DNA of 45,386 nucleotides from an uncultured Roseovarius sp. (lineage in GTDB: Bacteria; Pseudomonadota; Alphaproteobacteria; Rhodobacterales; Rhodobacteraceae): the NCBI RefSeq assembly GCF_913054395.1, contig NZ_CAJXIP010000016.1, positions 1 through 45,386 of the forward strand. Direction: 5' to 3'. The notes below the pieces were generated by a model. It ran no database searches and had not been told where the DNA came from. It saw only the letters and a program-made list of their open reading frames with translations. The position numbers and the translations under genes are program-made. This document shows positions 16,749 to 25,364 of this stretch, piece after piece. Numbering within the stretch: position 1 is the first letter of the stretch; the number at the start of each line of letters is the position of its first letter.

Positions 16749-17129
16749 TCAAAGGCCGAGCAAGGCAGCCAAGAGCGCGATATAGGTTAATTGATGCGCG
16801 CCCTGATCAAGCCCCAGAAAGTGCCAAAAGGCGGTTTGGCTTACATCGAGATCGCGTCGCCTGACCGCGCGGGCCTTGGCCCAGTCAATGTGGTAATGCA
16901 CCGTGGCCTCGGCGAGGGCCAAGAGGAGCGCCGTACCGATCGCCACCCCGGCCCAGATCAGGATCGGCAGAGTAAGCGCGCCATGCACCCCCGCATGAAC
17001 AAGCCCACCGGGGTGGCCATAACGCCCCTTGTTGGCCAGCATCCAATCGGTCTGCCAGAGGTAATCGCCGATAAAATGTTTGATCTGGAAGAGGATCAGA
17101 ACAGCAATCATCTCAGGGTTGGTGATCAT
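16749..17129 (-). CDS. DUF3307 small membrane protein
   Basis: A 126-residue protein with about four hydrophobic segments. The start IKHFIGDYLWQTDWMLANKG and the HAGVHGALT, ATVHYHIDWAKAR and DQGAHQLTYIALL segments match the DUF3307 family, known for conserved His/Asp residues in membrane helices; its role is unknown. I chose ATG 17129 (SD GAGGGG 5 bases upstream), overlapping the upstream gene by 17 bases. It is likely cotranscribed with the cyclase and cyclic-nucleotide-binding genes. Confidence 0.75.
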   Translation of the reverse strand: MITNPEMIAVLILFQIKHFIGDYLWQTDWMLANKGRYGHPGGLVHAGVHGALTLPILIWAGVAIGTALLLALAEATVHYHIDWAKARAVRRRDLDVSQTAFWHFLGLDQGAHQLTYIALLAALLGL

Positions 17130-17835
17130 CGTGACCCCTCTTTCGCGCAGTTGATAGGCGTTTATTGGCGGCGACAAGCTTGGCGCGGGTATCGCGCGAC
17201 ATGGCGTTTTCCACCATCAGGCGCAGATCGCTGTCGCGCCAGATAAGGCGGTTCAGTGCGCCGCCGGTGATGGTGAAAAGGCGCGCGGGCCGTGTCAGGG
17301 TGACGCTGGCAGTGGCGGACCCGCCGTCAAGCACATTCATTTCCCCGATAAGGCCCTGCCCAAGTCGGCCGATCAGGCGGGTATCGCTTGTCACTTCGGC
17401 CTCGCCGCGCAGGAGAAAGGTAAGCGCGGTCACCGGTTTACCTTCGGTGGTAAGGATCAGGCCGGCCTCGCCATCCAGCCAATGACCATTGTCAAGAAAC
17501 TGACGGGCCAGGGGCTTGGGCATGGGGCCAAAGACTTGTGTGATCAGCGCCTTGTCTTCGGGTGAAAACCGCAGCCCGCTATTGAGCCAGATCAGCCGGG
17601 CAAGCCCGCCAAGGCTAATCGCGATCCAGAACACCTGAATAAGGGCCGAGGACAAGTTGAAGGCCGCGCTCAGGCTTATCAGAACAAAAGAGGCCGCAAG
17701 CAGGTTGAGCAGCGCGTAGATATAACTGCTGCCGCGGATCAGTCCGGCCTGAAGCGCCGCGTAAGACCCCAGATAAAGCGCCACCCCCAGATGACCGGAC
17801 CAGTCGAAGACCCAAGGCGGCAGCGTGGAATACAT
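17113..17835 (-). CDS. Membrane protein with cyclic-nucleotide-binding-like domain
   Basis: A 240-residue protein. Residues 15-85 form three hydrophobic helices resembling the CBU_0592-type membrane module (YLGSYAALQAGLIRGSSYIY, then LLNLLAASFVLISLSAAFN). Residues 100-215 form a CAP_ED/cNMP-binding beta barrel. In the phosphate-binding cassette the Gly-Glu is present (GLIGEMNVLDG, G164-E165), but the arginine that normally binds the cyclic phosphate is replaced (GGSATASV, S173). Binding of cAMP is therefore uncertain. The gene lies 15 bases after an adenylate cyclase, which argues that it is an effector or partner of that enzyme. Confidence 0.75.
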   Translation of the reverse strand: MYSTLPPWVFDWSGHLGVALYLGSYAALQAGLIRGSSYIYALLNLLAASFVLISLSAAFNLSSALIQVFWIAISLGGLARLIWLNSGLRFSPEDKALITQVFGPMPKPLARQFLDNGHWLDGEAGLILTTEGKPVTALTFLLRGEAEVTSDTRLIGRLGQGLIGEMNVLDGGSATASVTLTRPARLFTITGGALNRLIWRDSDLRLMVENAMSRDTRAKLVAANKRLSTARKRGHDDHQP

Positions 17836-17850
17836 CTTGAGAAAAATCCT

Positions 17851-19629
17851 TTAATCGCGGGGCAATCCCATCGTGACGAGGGTTTCAAGCTGTGGGGCGA
17901 CACCCTCTACAAGCACGGGCCATTTGGGAAAGTGAAAGGCGTGCTTGATGATGTGCAGCGTCAGGCTCGGGCGCACGCCAAGGGCATTCTCAAGCGCCCG
18001 GCGCGCGGCCGTTTCATCGCCGCGCTTGAGAGCGGTCACCGCGACGGCGATATGCACAAAGGCTTCCGCCCCGGGCAGGCGCGCGGCGGGATCGAGATAA
18101 TGGCGCACGTTTTCGCCCAGATCCATGTCGCGAAGCCAGATCGCCATCACCAGCATCCAGTAGAATGACCAGGCCAGCGGGTCCTGCGGACTAAGACGCA
18201 CGGCCGCGAGGCCAGCGGCCTCCATCTCATGGGTGTCGGGCTCTGCCTGAAAGAGGTTGATATAGGTCTGAACGCTATAGGCGAGGGCATCATTATCGTT
18301 CAGCGACTTGGCGCGGGCCAGGGCGCTCCTCGCGTGATCTTCGCGGCCCTGAATGGTCAGAAGTTGGGCGAGGGTGGCGTGGCCAAGTTCAAGCCGGTCG
18401 TCGAGCTGAACGGCGAGAGTGGCGTGTTTCATGCCCTCTGCAACGTCGGCCTGCGGGTCGGTGCTTCGGCCGGAATAGATCCGCACCGCATGCACCCGCC
18501 CCAACAGGGCATGCGGAAGCGCATATGTGGGATCGGCCTTGGCGGCGGCCTCAAACAGGCCATAGGCGTTGCGAAAGCTGCCAGAGGTGCGCATGTCGAT
18601 CTCGGCCAGGCCCTTTTGGCAAAGTTCCCAGGCGGACAGGCTGTCGGTGGGCTTGCTGCGCGAGATATAGCGTTCGTGCGCGCCGATTTCCGGGGTGAGA
18701 CCGGTGACAAGACAGCGGGTGATGTCATCCTGCAACTCGAAGATATCTTCGATGTCGCGGTCGTATTTGTCCGACCAGATCTGTTGCCCGGTCGCGGCCT
18801 CAATCAGTTGCGCCGACACCCTAAGGCGTTGTCCGGCACGACGCACGGCACCCTTGACCACATAGCGCGCGCCGGTGTCCTGTGCGATCTGGCGCACATC
18901 ATGGGCGCGGTCCTTGTAGACAAAGCTTGAACCGCGCGCGATCACGAAGAGCGAGCGAAAGCGCGACAGGGCGTTGATCACATCCTCGGCAATGCCGTCG
19001 GCCAGGAACCCGTCTTCGATCGAGGGCGACATATTGTCAAACGGCAAAACGATCACCGAGGGGCGGTCGGTGCGGCGCTGTTCCTGGTCGGGGCTGTCGC
19101 CTTCGACGCCGGTCAGGACCTGCCAGACCTCGACCGGGGTGGGGATGTTGCGCACATATTGCATGCCCTGGCCGCTGAAGGTCAGCGTGGGGTCATTGGC
19201 GAGCATGTCGCGCACGCTACGCGAGACACAGATGCCACCCGGCGGTGACAGGGTTTCAAGGCGCGCGGCGACATTGACGACATCGCCAAGCACATCGTCG
19301 CCGTCAATCAGAACGCTGCCGTGGTTGATGCCGACGCGAAAGCGGATCCGGGTGCTTTCGGGACGGTCGGCCTCATGGGTCGCAAGGGCGCGCTGTACCG
19401 TGGTCGCGGCGCGAACGCCGGCTTCGGGTTTCGGGAACTCGACCAAAAGGCCATCGCCCATGGTCTTGACCACGCGACCGCCCTCGGCTTTCACGGCGGG
19501 GTCGATGATGGACTGGCGCAGATCGTAAAGGCGGCCGAACACCTCTTCCTCGTTCTGTGCAACGAGGCGGGAAAACCCCGCCACGTCGGCAGCAACGATC
19601 GTTGTTGCCTTTCGTTCCATCGTTTTCAC
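17851..19629 (-). CDS. Class III adenylate cyclase with TolB-like and TPR region
   Basis: A 592-residue cytoplasmic protein. The catalytic domain is about residues 5-170: metal aspartates D15 (AADVAGFS) and D59 (KTMGDGLLVEF), adenine-type determinants K55 and D116, and transition-state residues N119 and R123 in GDVVNVAARLE. All key residues are present, so ATP cyclisation is likely. A linker leads to a TolB N-like region (VIVLPFDNMSPS, DGIAEDVINALSR) and C-terminal TPR-like helices, the layout of many alphaproteobacterial cyclases. I chose the GTG at 19629 (SD GGGAG 6 bases upstream). ATG 19620 is possible, and ATG 19701 would overlap the stop of the flavoprotein gene (ATGA). Confidence 0.85.
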   Translation of the reverse strand: MKTMERKATTIVAADVAGFSRLVAQNEEEVFGRLYDLRQSIIDPAVKAEGGRVVKTMGDGLLVEFPKPEAGVRAATTVQRALATHEADRPESTRIRFRVGINHGSVLIDGDDVLGDVVNVAARLETLSPPGGICVSRSVRDMLANDPTLTFSGQGMQYVRNIPTPVEVWQVLTGVEGDSPDQEQRRTDRPSVIVLPFDNMSPSIEDGFLADGIAEDVINALSRFRSLFVIARGSSFVYKDRAHDVRQIAQDTGARYVVKGAVRRAGQRLRVSAQLIEAATGQQIWSDKYDRDIEDIFELQDDITRCLVTGLTPEIGAHERYISRSKPTDSLSAWELCQKGLAEIDMRTSGSFRNAYGLFEAAAKADPTYALPHALLGRVHAVRIYSGRSTDPQADVAEGMKHATLAVQLDDRLELGHATLAQLLTIQGREDHARSALARAKSLNDNDALAYSVQTYINLFQAEPDTHEMEAAGLAAVRLSPQDPLAWSFYWMLVMAIWLRDMDLGENVRHYLDPAARLPGAEAFVHIAVAVTALKRGDETAARRALENALGVRPSLTLHIIKHAFHFPKWPVLVEGVAPQLETLVTMGLPRD

Positions 19630-19697
19630 AGGTTTCTCCCTTCCCTGATTCAGTCGACAGGTGCCGCCCGCGACCCCCCGATCACGGGCGGACCCGT

Positions 19698-21251
19698 TCA
19701 TGTCGCCCTGTCTATCGCCGTAACCTTGGCGTTCAGGGTGATATTTAACGTAGCCGCCATTCGTTTCCAGATATCAAGCCAGCCCTTTGACAAGACCGTC
19801 ACGGAGGGCTTGTCACTAAAGATCATCCCGACGGTAAGCGGCAGCGAGATCCAGATCAGGCCATAATAGGCCGGGATCTGTTTCAATGGCCCATAGCCCT
19901 GGACGGAATAGGCATATTCAAGCATGCCAGTCAGCAAGAGCAGGTCGTTTTTCTCGAGGAAATCGTAAAAACTGTCGTATTGCAGCAACTCTTCCGGCGG
20001 GCTTAGCGGCATCGGAAGCGTCAGCCCGCGATAGAGCGCCAGAAGAGCGTCATATTCCAAAAGCTTGAGAAGCATCTCAAGCTTGAGCTTGTCCGCATCG
20101 AACCCGTCCATCCATTTGGCCGGATCGGCAAAGGGTTTGTTGGCTTCGTAATAGCCCTTGAGCAGAGTGTATTCGGTATAGTCGATCAGGGGCGCGGGCA
20201 TCGGGACGCCGTCAAATTGATTGGCGGTGGTCATGCCGCGGATGGTTTCGCCCTTGGGGTCCTTGTGGTTAGGAGTCAGATACATACCCTCGCGGATATT
20301 GTCCTTCATGAAGTCGCAGTCGGCAAAATGACTGGCCATGGCATCATAGGCAGGCGAAAGGTAACAGGTGCCCAGTTCACAGGCGGTTACATCGCCATTA
20401 GGCGAGGGTGTGTCATAGGTGACGGTATGGGTCTTGCCGCCAAAACGACCGGTGCTTTCAAGGATTTCGACATTGGTATACTTAAGCTCTTTCAGGCGAT
20501 GCGCGAACATCATGCCACTTGGCCCGGCGCCGAGTACGATGATCTTGGCGTCTTTCCTATCGGGCAGGGACCAGCCGAGGCGCCCCTGATTTTCAATCAG
20601 CATGCCGCCGTATTGCCAGCATTGCAGCACCGATTCAAAACAGGTCGAGCCATGCACATAGATCGTGTTGTTCTTGCCCTGAAGGTCCAGGTACTCCCAA
20701 GGCCCGCCCGAACGAAGCCCGGCGTTGTCGAAGTGATCGAAATAGGGCGTGCGCAGATCGACCGGCAATTGGGCGGGATCGGTGACAATCTCGTAATCCG
20801 GATAGGGCCACCACTCAAGCGTGGGCAGCGTGGCGTTCAGGTTGTCCAGAAACTCCTGTTCGGTCATCGGCTTGGTTTCGGGCCCCTGAAGCTGATAGAC
20901 GGTGACCAGGTTCTCAGTCATGCCATTGGCGGTTTCCAGCGAGAATTGCTTGGCCGTTTCGTTGCGGTAGCCGCTAACGTGTCCGGCCATGTTTTCAATC
21001 TCCTGCGGAGACAGGATGATGCCGAACCTTGGTGGCGTGGCGGGCACCTGTACCTTCACCAGAGTGGTATGAAAGGTGTAGTTCTTGAACTTTGAAAACA
21101 GGTCAAGCTCGGCCGGGGTGTAATCACATATCCCGATCAGGTTGCGCGGCTCACAGGCCACAACCAAAAGATCGCATGTTTCGGTGGTTGGCGTGCCCCC
21201 ATTGCGGGAAACGGTCAGTGAAACGGGAGGGTTTAAAGTTGAATTTGTCAT
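19698..21251 (-). CDS. Circularly permuted flavin amine-oxidase/fatty-acid-isomerase-like protein
   Basis: A 517-residue intact frame. The FAD Rossmann motif lies in the middle: KIIVLGAGPSG at 236-246, acidic E265, then GRFGGKTHT (268-276). The second half continues as a normal amine-oxidase N-terminal half and ends with SKGWLDIWKRM and NAKVTAIDRAT. The protein begins with the strand that should follow this: VSLTVSRNGG, CDLLVVACEPRNL (26-38), FHTTLVKV, and WEYLDL...NNTIYVHGSTCFESVL (185-209), the usual C-terminal end. Compared from memory with Propionibacterium acnes linoleate isomerase, both halves match in swapped order. No signal peptide is seen. Start ATG 21251 has SD AAGGAA. Base composition is more A/T-rich than the neighbours, hinting at transfer. 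Substrate unknown. Located just upstream of the cyclase. Confidence 0.85.
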   Translation of the reverse strand: MTNSTLNPPVSLTVSRNGGTPTTETCDLLVVACEPRNLIGICDYTPAELDLFSKFKNYTFHTTLVKVQVPATPPRFGIILSPQEIENMAGHVSGYRNETAKQFSLETANGMTENLVTVYQLQGPETKPMTEQEFLDNLNATLPTLEWWPYPDYEIVTDPAQLPVDLRTPYFDHFDNAGLRSGGPWEYLDLQGKNNTIYVHGSTCFESVLQCWQYGGMLIENQGRLGWSLPDRKDAKIIVLGAGPSGMMFAHRLKELKYTNVEILESTGRFGGKTHTVTYDTPSPNGDVTACELGTCYLSPAYDAMASHFADCDFMKDNIREGMYLTPNHKDPKGETIRGMTTANQFDGVPMPAPLIDYTEYTLLKGYYEANKPFADPAKWMDGFDADKLKLEMLLKLLEYDALLALYRGLTLPMPLSPPEELLQYDSFYDFLEKNDLLLLTGMLEYAYSVQGYGPLKQIPAYYGLIWISLPLTVGMIFSDKPSVTVLSKGWLDIWKRMAATLNITLNAKVTAIDRAT

Positions 21252-21347
21252 GGAAAGTTCCTTCAATATCTGTTGGAAACCGCGTGAAACATCAAAATGA
21301 GAATACTGATCTTATTAACCTCGCAGGAAAAGGCTTTGGATAAGGAT

Positions 21348-21379
21348 TTTATAGCACAGCCTGAAAATGTGATCAGCAA
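21348..21379 (-). promoter_or_regulatory. Possible promoter of flavoprotein-cyclase operon
   Basis: In the A/T-rich 150-base gap before the flavoprotein, the minus strand reads TTGCTG, a 20-base spacer and TATAAA preceded by TGC (extended -10 form). The spacer is longer than ideal. A TGTGA half-site with poor symmetry overlaps the -35 region; I do not call it a CRP site. Confidence 0.3.
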
Positions 21380-21401
21380 TTAACTAATAGCTTCGCCGTG
21401 A

Positions 21402-23597
21402 TCAGGCACGCGTCAGCAAGGCGTTGGTTTGTGTTACCTTGAGAGCAACCGAACGCGCCAGAATAAGCCACAAAAGCGCCGCAAGGTCGCGGTCTTCACG
21501 TTCAAGGCGTTCGATCGTGCCGGCCGAAAGACGATAGACCCGCGCCGCCGCCTCACAGATCACATCGGCGTTGCGCGGGGTCTTCAAAAGGCTCGCCAAC
21601 TCGCCCACAACCGCGCCGGGCCCCATTGAACGCACGCGGATCGCGGGGCCGCTGCGTTGTGCCAACAGCACGCCCAACCGGCCCGAGGCAAGGAAATAGA
21701 TATCGGCCTGGGTGTCGGCCGCACGAATAAGGACGTCACCCGGTTCGAGATCAAGCGCCTCCATCTGGTCGATCAGATCGGGCAGGCGCGGATGGTTCTG
21801 CCCCATCAGGGCCAGCAGGGCGGCAAAATCGGGCGCGTCCGCAGGGCGCTCAAGCGCGGCCAGAAGGGTCGTTTCGCAGGCCTCAAGCGCGGCATCCAGC
21901 GAAGGCCAGAGCCGAAAACCGCCGGGGGTCACGTCTTTTGTCGTTCCGGTGATCGGCAGGCCCCAGCGGGTGAAAACGGCCAGCAGGGCAGGCGACAACC
22001 CGGTCAGATGCGTCTCGATGCCCTGCGCATGCATCAGGAACCCCAGCTTTTGAAGCGCCGCGCAGGCCGAGCTGTCAAAGGTGTTCACTGCTCTGAAATC
22101 AAGGATTACGGCCTTTGTGGTCTGGGGGCGGCCGGGCTTGCGCCGCAGGCTGTCGATCAGTTGCTCGACTGACCCAAAGAACAGCGCACCCTGCAAGGCC
22201 AGCACGCGGATCGCCTCGCCGTTCTCGGCCAGATAGGCGTTTTCAACGGCATTGCGGTCAAGGGTGCTTCGATGGGTGCGCGCGTCAGAGCTGTGGCGGA
22301 TCACCGGCAGGCGCATATAGCCAAAGGTAAAGCCAAGCACGGCAAGCCCAAGGCCCACTCCGACGGCGGGCAGGATGCCAAAGCCGATGGTCACCGCGAC
22401 GATCCCGAGAACGATAAGCCAGTCCATCCGCACAAGCCGGTGTCGCGCCGCGATCAGCCAATCCTCGATCATCGCAAAGCCGATGAACATCAACAGCCCC
22501 GCCGCGACAAAGGTGGGCACGGCGGCCACGATGGTCTCGGCAAACCCGCTGGCAATCAGCAGGACCATCACATGCCCGAACACAAGCCCGCCTGCATGCA
22601 CCCCAAGCCGTGCGGCGATGATCGTGGCGCCGCCCTGAAGATAACTGGTGATCCCGCCGATCGCACCGATTACGATATTGCCAAGCCCGGTGATCCGAAG
22701 TTCGCGGTTTTCATCGCTGTCCTGACGGGTGGCAAGTTCCACCCCCGAGGTATTGAGCAGCACGCCGATCAGGTTCAGCAGGACCACGGCGGCAAAGGTC
22801 GGCGCGATGGTCAGCAAGAGCGGCCAGTCGACAAGCCGGATCATCCACAGGCCGGGGCCAAGCCCGCCACCCTCGCCAAGATGCGGTAAAAGGCCCATCT
22901 CGACCACCTCGGTCCGGCTCAGGCCAAACCAGGCAAGAAGGCCGTAGAACCCGGCAAGAAACAGCAGGATAATCACCAGAACCGGGGTTGATCCCTGCCA
23001 GATGCGCAACGCGCCGATCAGCGCAAACGCCATAAGCGATGCTGGCACTACCCCCATGAGAACCTGAGGTGAAACAAGCGCCTGTGCGATGGCACCATAG
23101 CCCTGCGCGCCGGTCAGGATCGACAGGGCGGCAGTGACAAGCAACACCCCCGAAGAGGCGAGAAATCCCGCGGCGACGGGATAGGGGAACATGCGCAAAA
23201 GCCGCCCCAGCCCCAGCCGCCCCACCAGCCAGAAGGCCAATCCCGATAATGCCGCCGAGGCGCCGATGGCGGCAATCGCGGTGGCGACCTTCGCCTCTGG
23301 CGGTCCGCTTGCGGCGGCGGCGACAAGCGCCACGGCGGGGGCGAGAATGGCCACGGTGGTGTCCTGCGTGATGCCAAGCGCCGGGCGAAATCCGCCAAAG
23401 CGGAACAAGACAATGGTGATAAGCGCCGTCGACAGCAAAAAGGTGGCCGTCGCAAGCCCCAGACCCGCCGCCAGGCCCCCGGCGAAGAACACCGTCGCAA
23501 GCGCAAGACAATGCCCCGCCGCATCAATGCCAAGAACGGCGCCGACAAGGGCGGATTGCGCGGGGCCCGTCTTGGGTGGGATAGAGGCCCTGTGCAT
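21402..23597 (-). CDS. SulP anion transporter fused to STAS and cyclic-nucleotide-binding domains
   Basis: A 731-residue protein in three parts: a SulP/SLC26 membrane domain (about 1-430), a STAS domain (about 461-563, with AVILDFRAVNTFDSSACAAL) and a cyclic-nucleotide-binding domain (about 605-718). In the last, the cassette is complete: PGAVVGELASLLKTPRNADV with G665-E666 and R675. Ligand-gated anion transport (sulfate, bicarbonate or a dicarboxylate) is plausible. The ATG at 23597 was chosen over an upstream TTG with no Shine-Dalgarno. The adenylate cyclase encoded 1.8 kb downstream on the same strand could provide the ligand. Confidence 0.88.
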   Translation of the reverse strand: MHRASIPPKTGPAQSALVGAVLGIDAAGHCLALATVFFAGGLAAGLGLATATFLLSTALITIVLFRFGGFRPALGITQDTTVAILAPAVALVAAAASGPPEAKVATAIAAIGASAALSGLAFWLVGRLGLGRLLRMFPYPVAAGFLASSGVLLVTAALSILTGAQGYGAIAQALVSPQVLMGVVPASLMAFALIGALRIWQGSTPVLVIILLFLAGFYGLLAWFGLSRTEVVEMGLLPHLGEGGGLGPGLWMIRLVDWPLLLTIAPTFAAVVLLNLIGVLLNTSGVELATRQDSDENRELRITGLGNIVIGAIGGITSYLQGGATIIAARLGVHAGGLVFGHVMVLLIASGFAETIVAAVPTFVAAGLLMFIGFAMIEDWLIAARHRLVRMDWLIVLGIVAVTIGFGILPAVGVGLGLAVLGFTFGYMRLPVIRHSSDARTHRSTLDRNAVENAYLAENGEAIRVLALQGALFFGSVEQLIDSLRRKPGRPQTTKAVILDFRAVNTFDSSACAALQKLGFLMHAQGIETHLTGLSPALLAVFTRWGLPITGTTKDVTPGGFRLWPSLDAALEACETTLLAALERPADAPDFAALLALMGQNHPRLPDLIDQMEALDLEPGDVLIRAADTQADIYFLASGRLGVLLAQRSGPAIRVRSMGPGAVVGELASLLKTPRNADVICEAAARVYRLSAGTIERLEREDRDLAALLWLILARSVALKVTQTNALLTRA

Positions 23598-23685
23598 CCG
23601 GGGAAATCCTGTTCTTGCCTTACTGAAGATGACGCTTTCAATAGCCAAGGCCTAGTGCCAATTTTCCGGGCTGGCAAGCAGGTGG

Positions 23686-25347
23686 CTAACTTCGGTCAGA
23701 CATCCGGCTTGAGAGCAGATCACCGGTTTCCGTCAGGATTGGGTAGGCGACCATCGAAAACGACGTGTTGACCTGTTTCAGCGCGCGCAGGGTTTCCTGA
23801 TGGATATTGCTGGTCTCAATGCTTTCGGTCAGCCCCTCGCGCAGGCGTCCGAGGTGCAGGCGCTGAAGCTTTTGTTCGAGATCGCGAATACTGTCCTTTT
23901 CGGCGACAAGTTCGCGCGCGTCATCGGGGTTCTGCGTCATCATCACGCTAAGGGCCAGCTGCGCATTGGCCAGCACGCGGTCGTGGAAATCACAGATCTC
24001 GTCCCAGCCGGGTTTCGAGAAATGCACCCCCTCGGTATGAAGCCGCCGCGCAAGAGCAAGCATCTTGCGCGCGATCATGTCGCCTGCGGCCTCAAGATTG
24101 GCGGCAATCGTTGCCAGGTCCATCGAGCGGCGGCTGTTGTCTTCGCCAAGCCCGGTGCGGTGCAGTTGTGCAAGGTAAAGCTTGGTTTCGAAATGGCGCT
24201 TGCGCAGGGTTTTCTCATTGGTGGCGATGGCCTCGGCGCTCGCGTCATCCCAGGCGGCATAAAGCGTGGGGATCGGGCGCAACATCGCCTCGACCGTTTC
24301 GCCGATGCGCATTACCTCGCGCGCAGCACATGACAGCGCGCGGTCGGGATCACCCAGGGCCGCCGGATCAAGCGCGCTGAAATGATCATGCGCGCCAGAG
24401 GTCGGCGGACTGGCCAGCAGGGCCGCGGCCATGCGTGCGGCCAGCCCGGTGAAAGGCAGCATCACGATCACAAGCGCAAGGTTAAAGAGGATATGCAGGT
24501 GGATCGCCTGATTGGCGGGGCTGGTGCCAAGCCAGTCAAGCGGCGGCTGAAACGTGCGGAAGGCAATCAGTGTCAGGGCCGCGCCACCACCCCGCAAAAC
24601 GAGATTGGCAATGATCATCCGGCGCGCTTCGATCGGGGCGGCCAGGGTCAGGACGAAGGCGATGAACGCCCCGCCGAGATTGGCCCCGAGGATAAGCGCC
24701 ACCGCCGCTGACAATGGCAGGACGCCCTGCAAGACCAGCGTCACGAATAGCAGGACCGCCGCCACGCTTGAATGCACCACCCAGGCAAAAAGCGCACCGA
24801 TGACAAAGGCAGTCAGCGTATCGCGCCCAAGATATTGCATCGCCATGATCGCGCCGGTGCTGTCGGTCAGCGGCGCTGTCGCCGCGCGCAGCATGTCGAG
24901 TGACACGAAGATAAGCGCCAGACCGATAAGGATGCGCCCGCCCTGGCGTACTCGCTTCTGGTTGCCGCGCAGGAACATGGCGACCCCGACAAGAAGAAGG
25001 ATCGGCACAAGCCATGTCTGGCGCACCAGCAATAGCTTGGCCACAAGGGCAGAGCCAAGATCGGCCCCGATCAGGATCGCAAGCCCGGCCGCCACGGCAA
25101 TGCCGCCAGCAGCCACGAAATTCGCCGCGAGGATCGCAACGGCGGTCGAGCTTTGCAGCGCCATCGCAGAGGCGGTGCCGGTCAGCGCCGCCCAGATCCG
25201 GCTTTTGCCAGAGCGCCGCAGCCAGAGCCGCAACTGGGTGGAAAAGGCGCGTTCGACCCCGGTGCGCACCAGGCGCACTGCCCAGATCAAAAGGGCGGCG
25301 GCGCCTGCGATATGCAGGAAAAACAGGGTCAGATTGGGTGTTTCCAA
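23686..25347 (-). CDS. Na/Pi cotransporter family protein with PhoU-like C-terminal domain
   Basis: A 553-residue protein. The N-terminal part opens with LLIWAVRLVRTGVERAFSTQ and contains two inverted Na/Pi-cotransport repeats (GTASAMALQSSTAVAILAA and WVVHSSVAAVLLFV). The last ~200 residues are helical and PhoU-like, with ENTMEAML-type segments such as EVMRIGETVEAMLRPI and MDLATIAANLEAAGDMIARK. It moves phosphate across the inner membrane; bacterial homologues such as YjbB export it. No ATG is placed well, so I use TTG 25347, 17 bases after the phosphodiesterase stop. Position in the operon suggests handling of phosphate released from phosphoesters. Confidence 0.8.
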   Translation of the reverse strand: METPNLTLFFLHIAGAAALLIWAVRLVRTGVERAFSTQLRLWLRRSGKSRIWAALTGTASAMALQSSTAVAILAANFVAAGGIAVAAGLAILIGADLGSALVAKLLLVRQTWLVPILLLVGVAMFLRGNQKRVRQGGRILIGLALIFVSLDMLRAATAPLTDSTGAIMAMQYLGRDTLTAFVIGALFAWVVHSSVAAVLLFVTLVLQGVLPLSAAVALILGANLGGAFIAFVLTLAAPIEARRMIIANLVLRGGGAALTLIAFRTFQPPLDWLGTSPANQAIHLHILFNLALVIVMLPFTGLAARMAAALLASPPTSGAHDHFSALDPAALGDPDRALSCAAREVMRIGETVEAMLRPIPTLYAAWDDASAEAIATNEKTLRKRHFETKLYLAQLHRTGLGEDNSRRSMDLATIAANLEAAGDMIARKMLALARRLHTEGVHFSKPGWDEICDFHDRVLANAQLALSVMMTQNPDDARELVAEKDSIRDLEQKLQRLHLGRLREGLTESIETSNIHQETLRALKQVNTSFSMVAYPILTETGDLLSSRMSDRS

Positions 25348-25364
25348 GGCAGGTGTCCAAGTCT

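Noticed and set aside
17130-17177. Upstream ATG at 17177 for the DUF3307 gene
   Set aside because: The extra 16 residues are not family-like and the ATG at 17129 has a good Shine-Dalgarno sequence.
21366-21385. CRP-type site TGTGA-N6-TCACA near the flavoprotein promoter
   Set aside because: Only the TGTGA half is present; the second half does not match, so it is not called.
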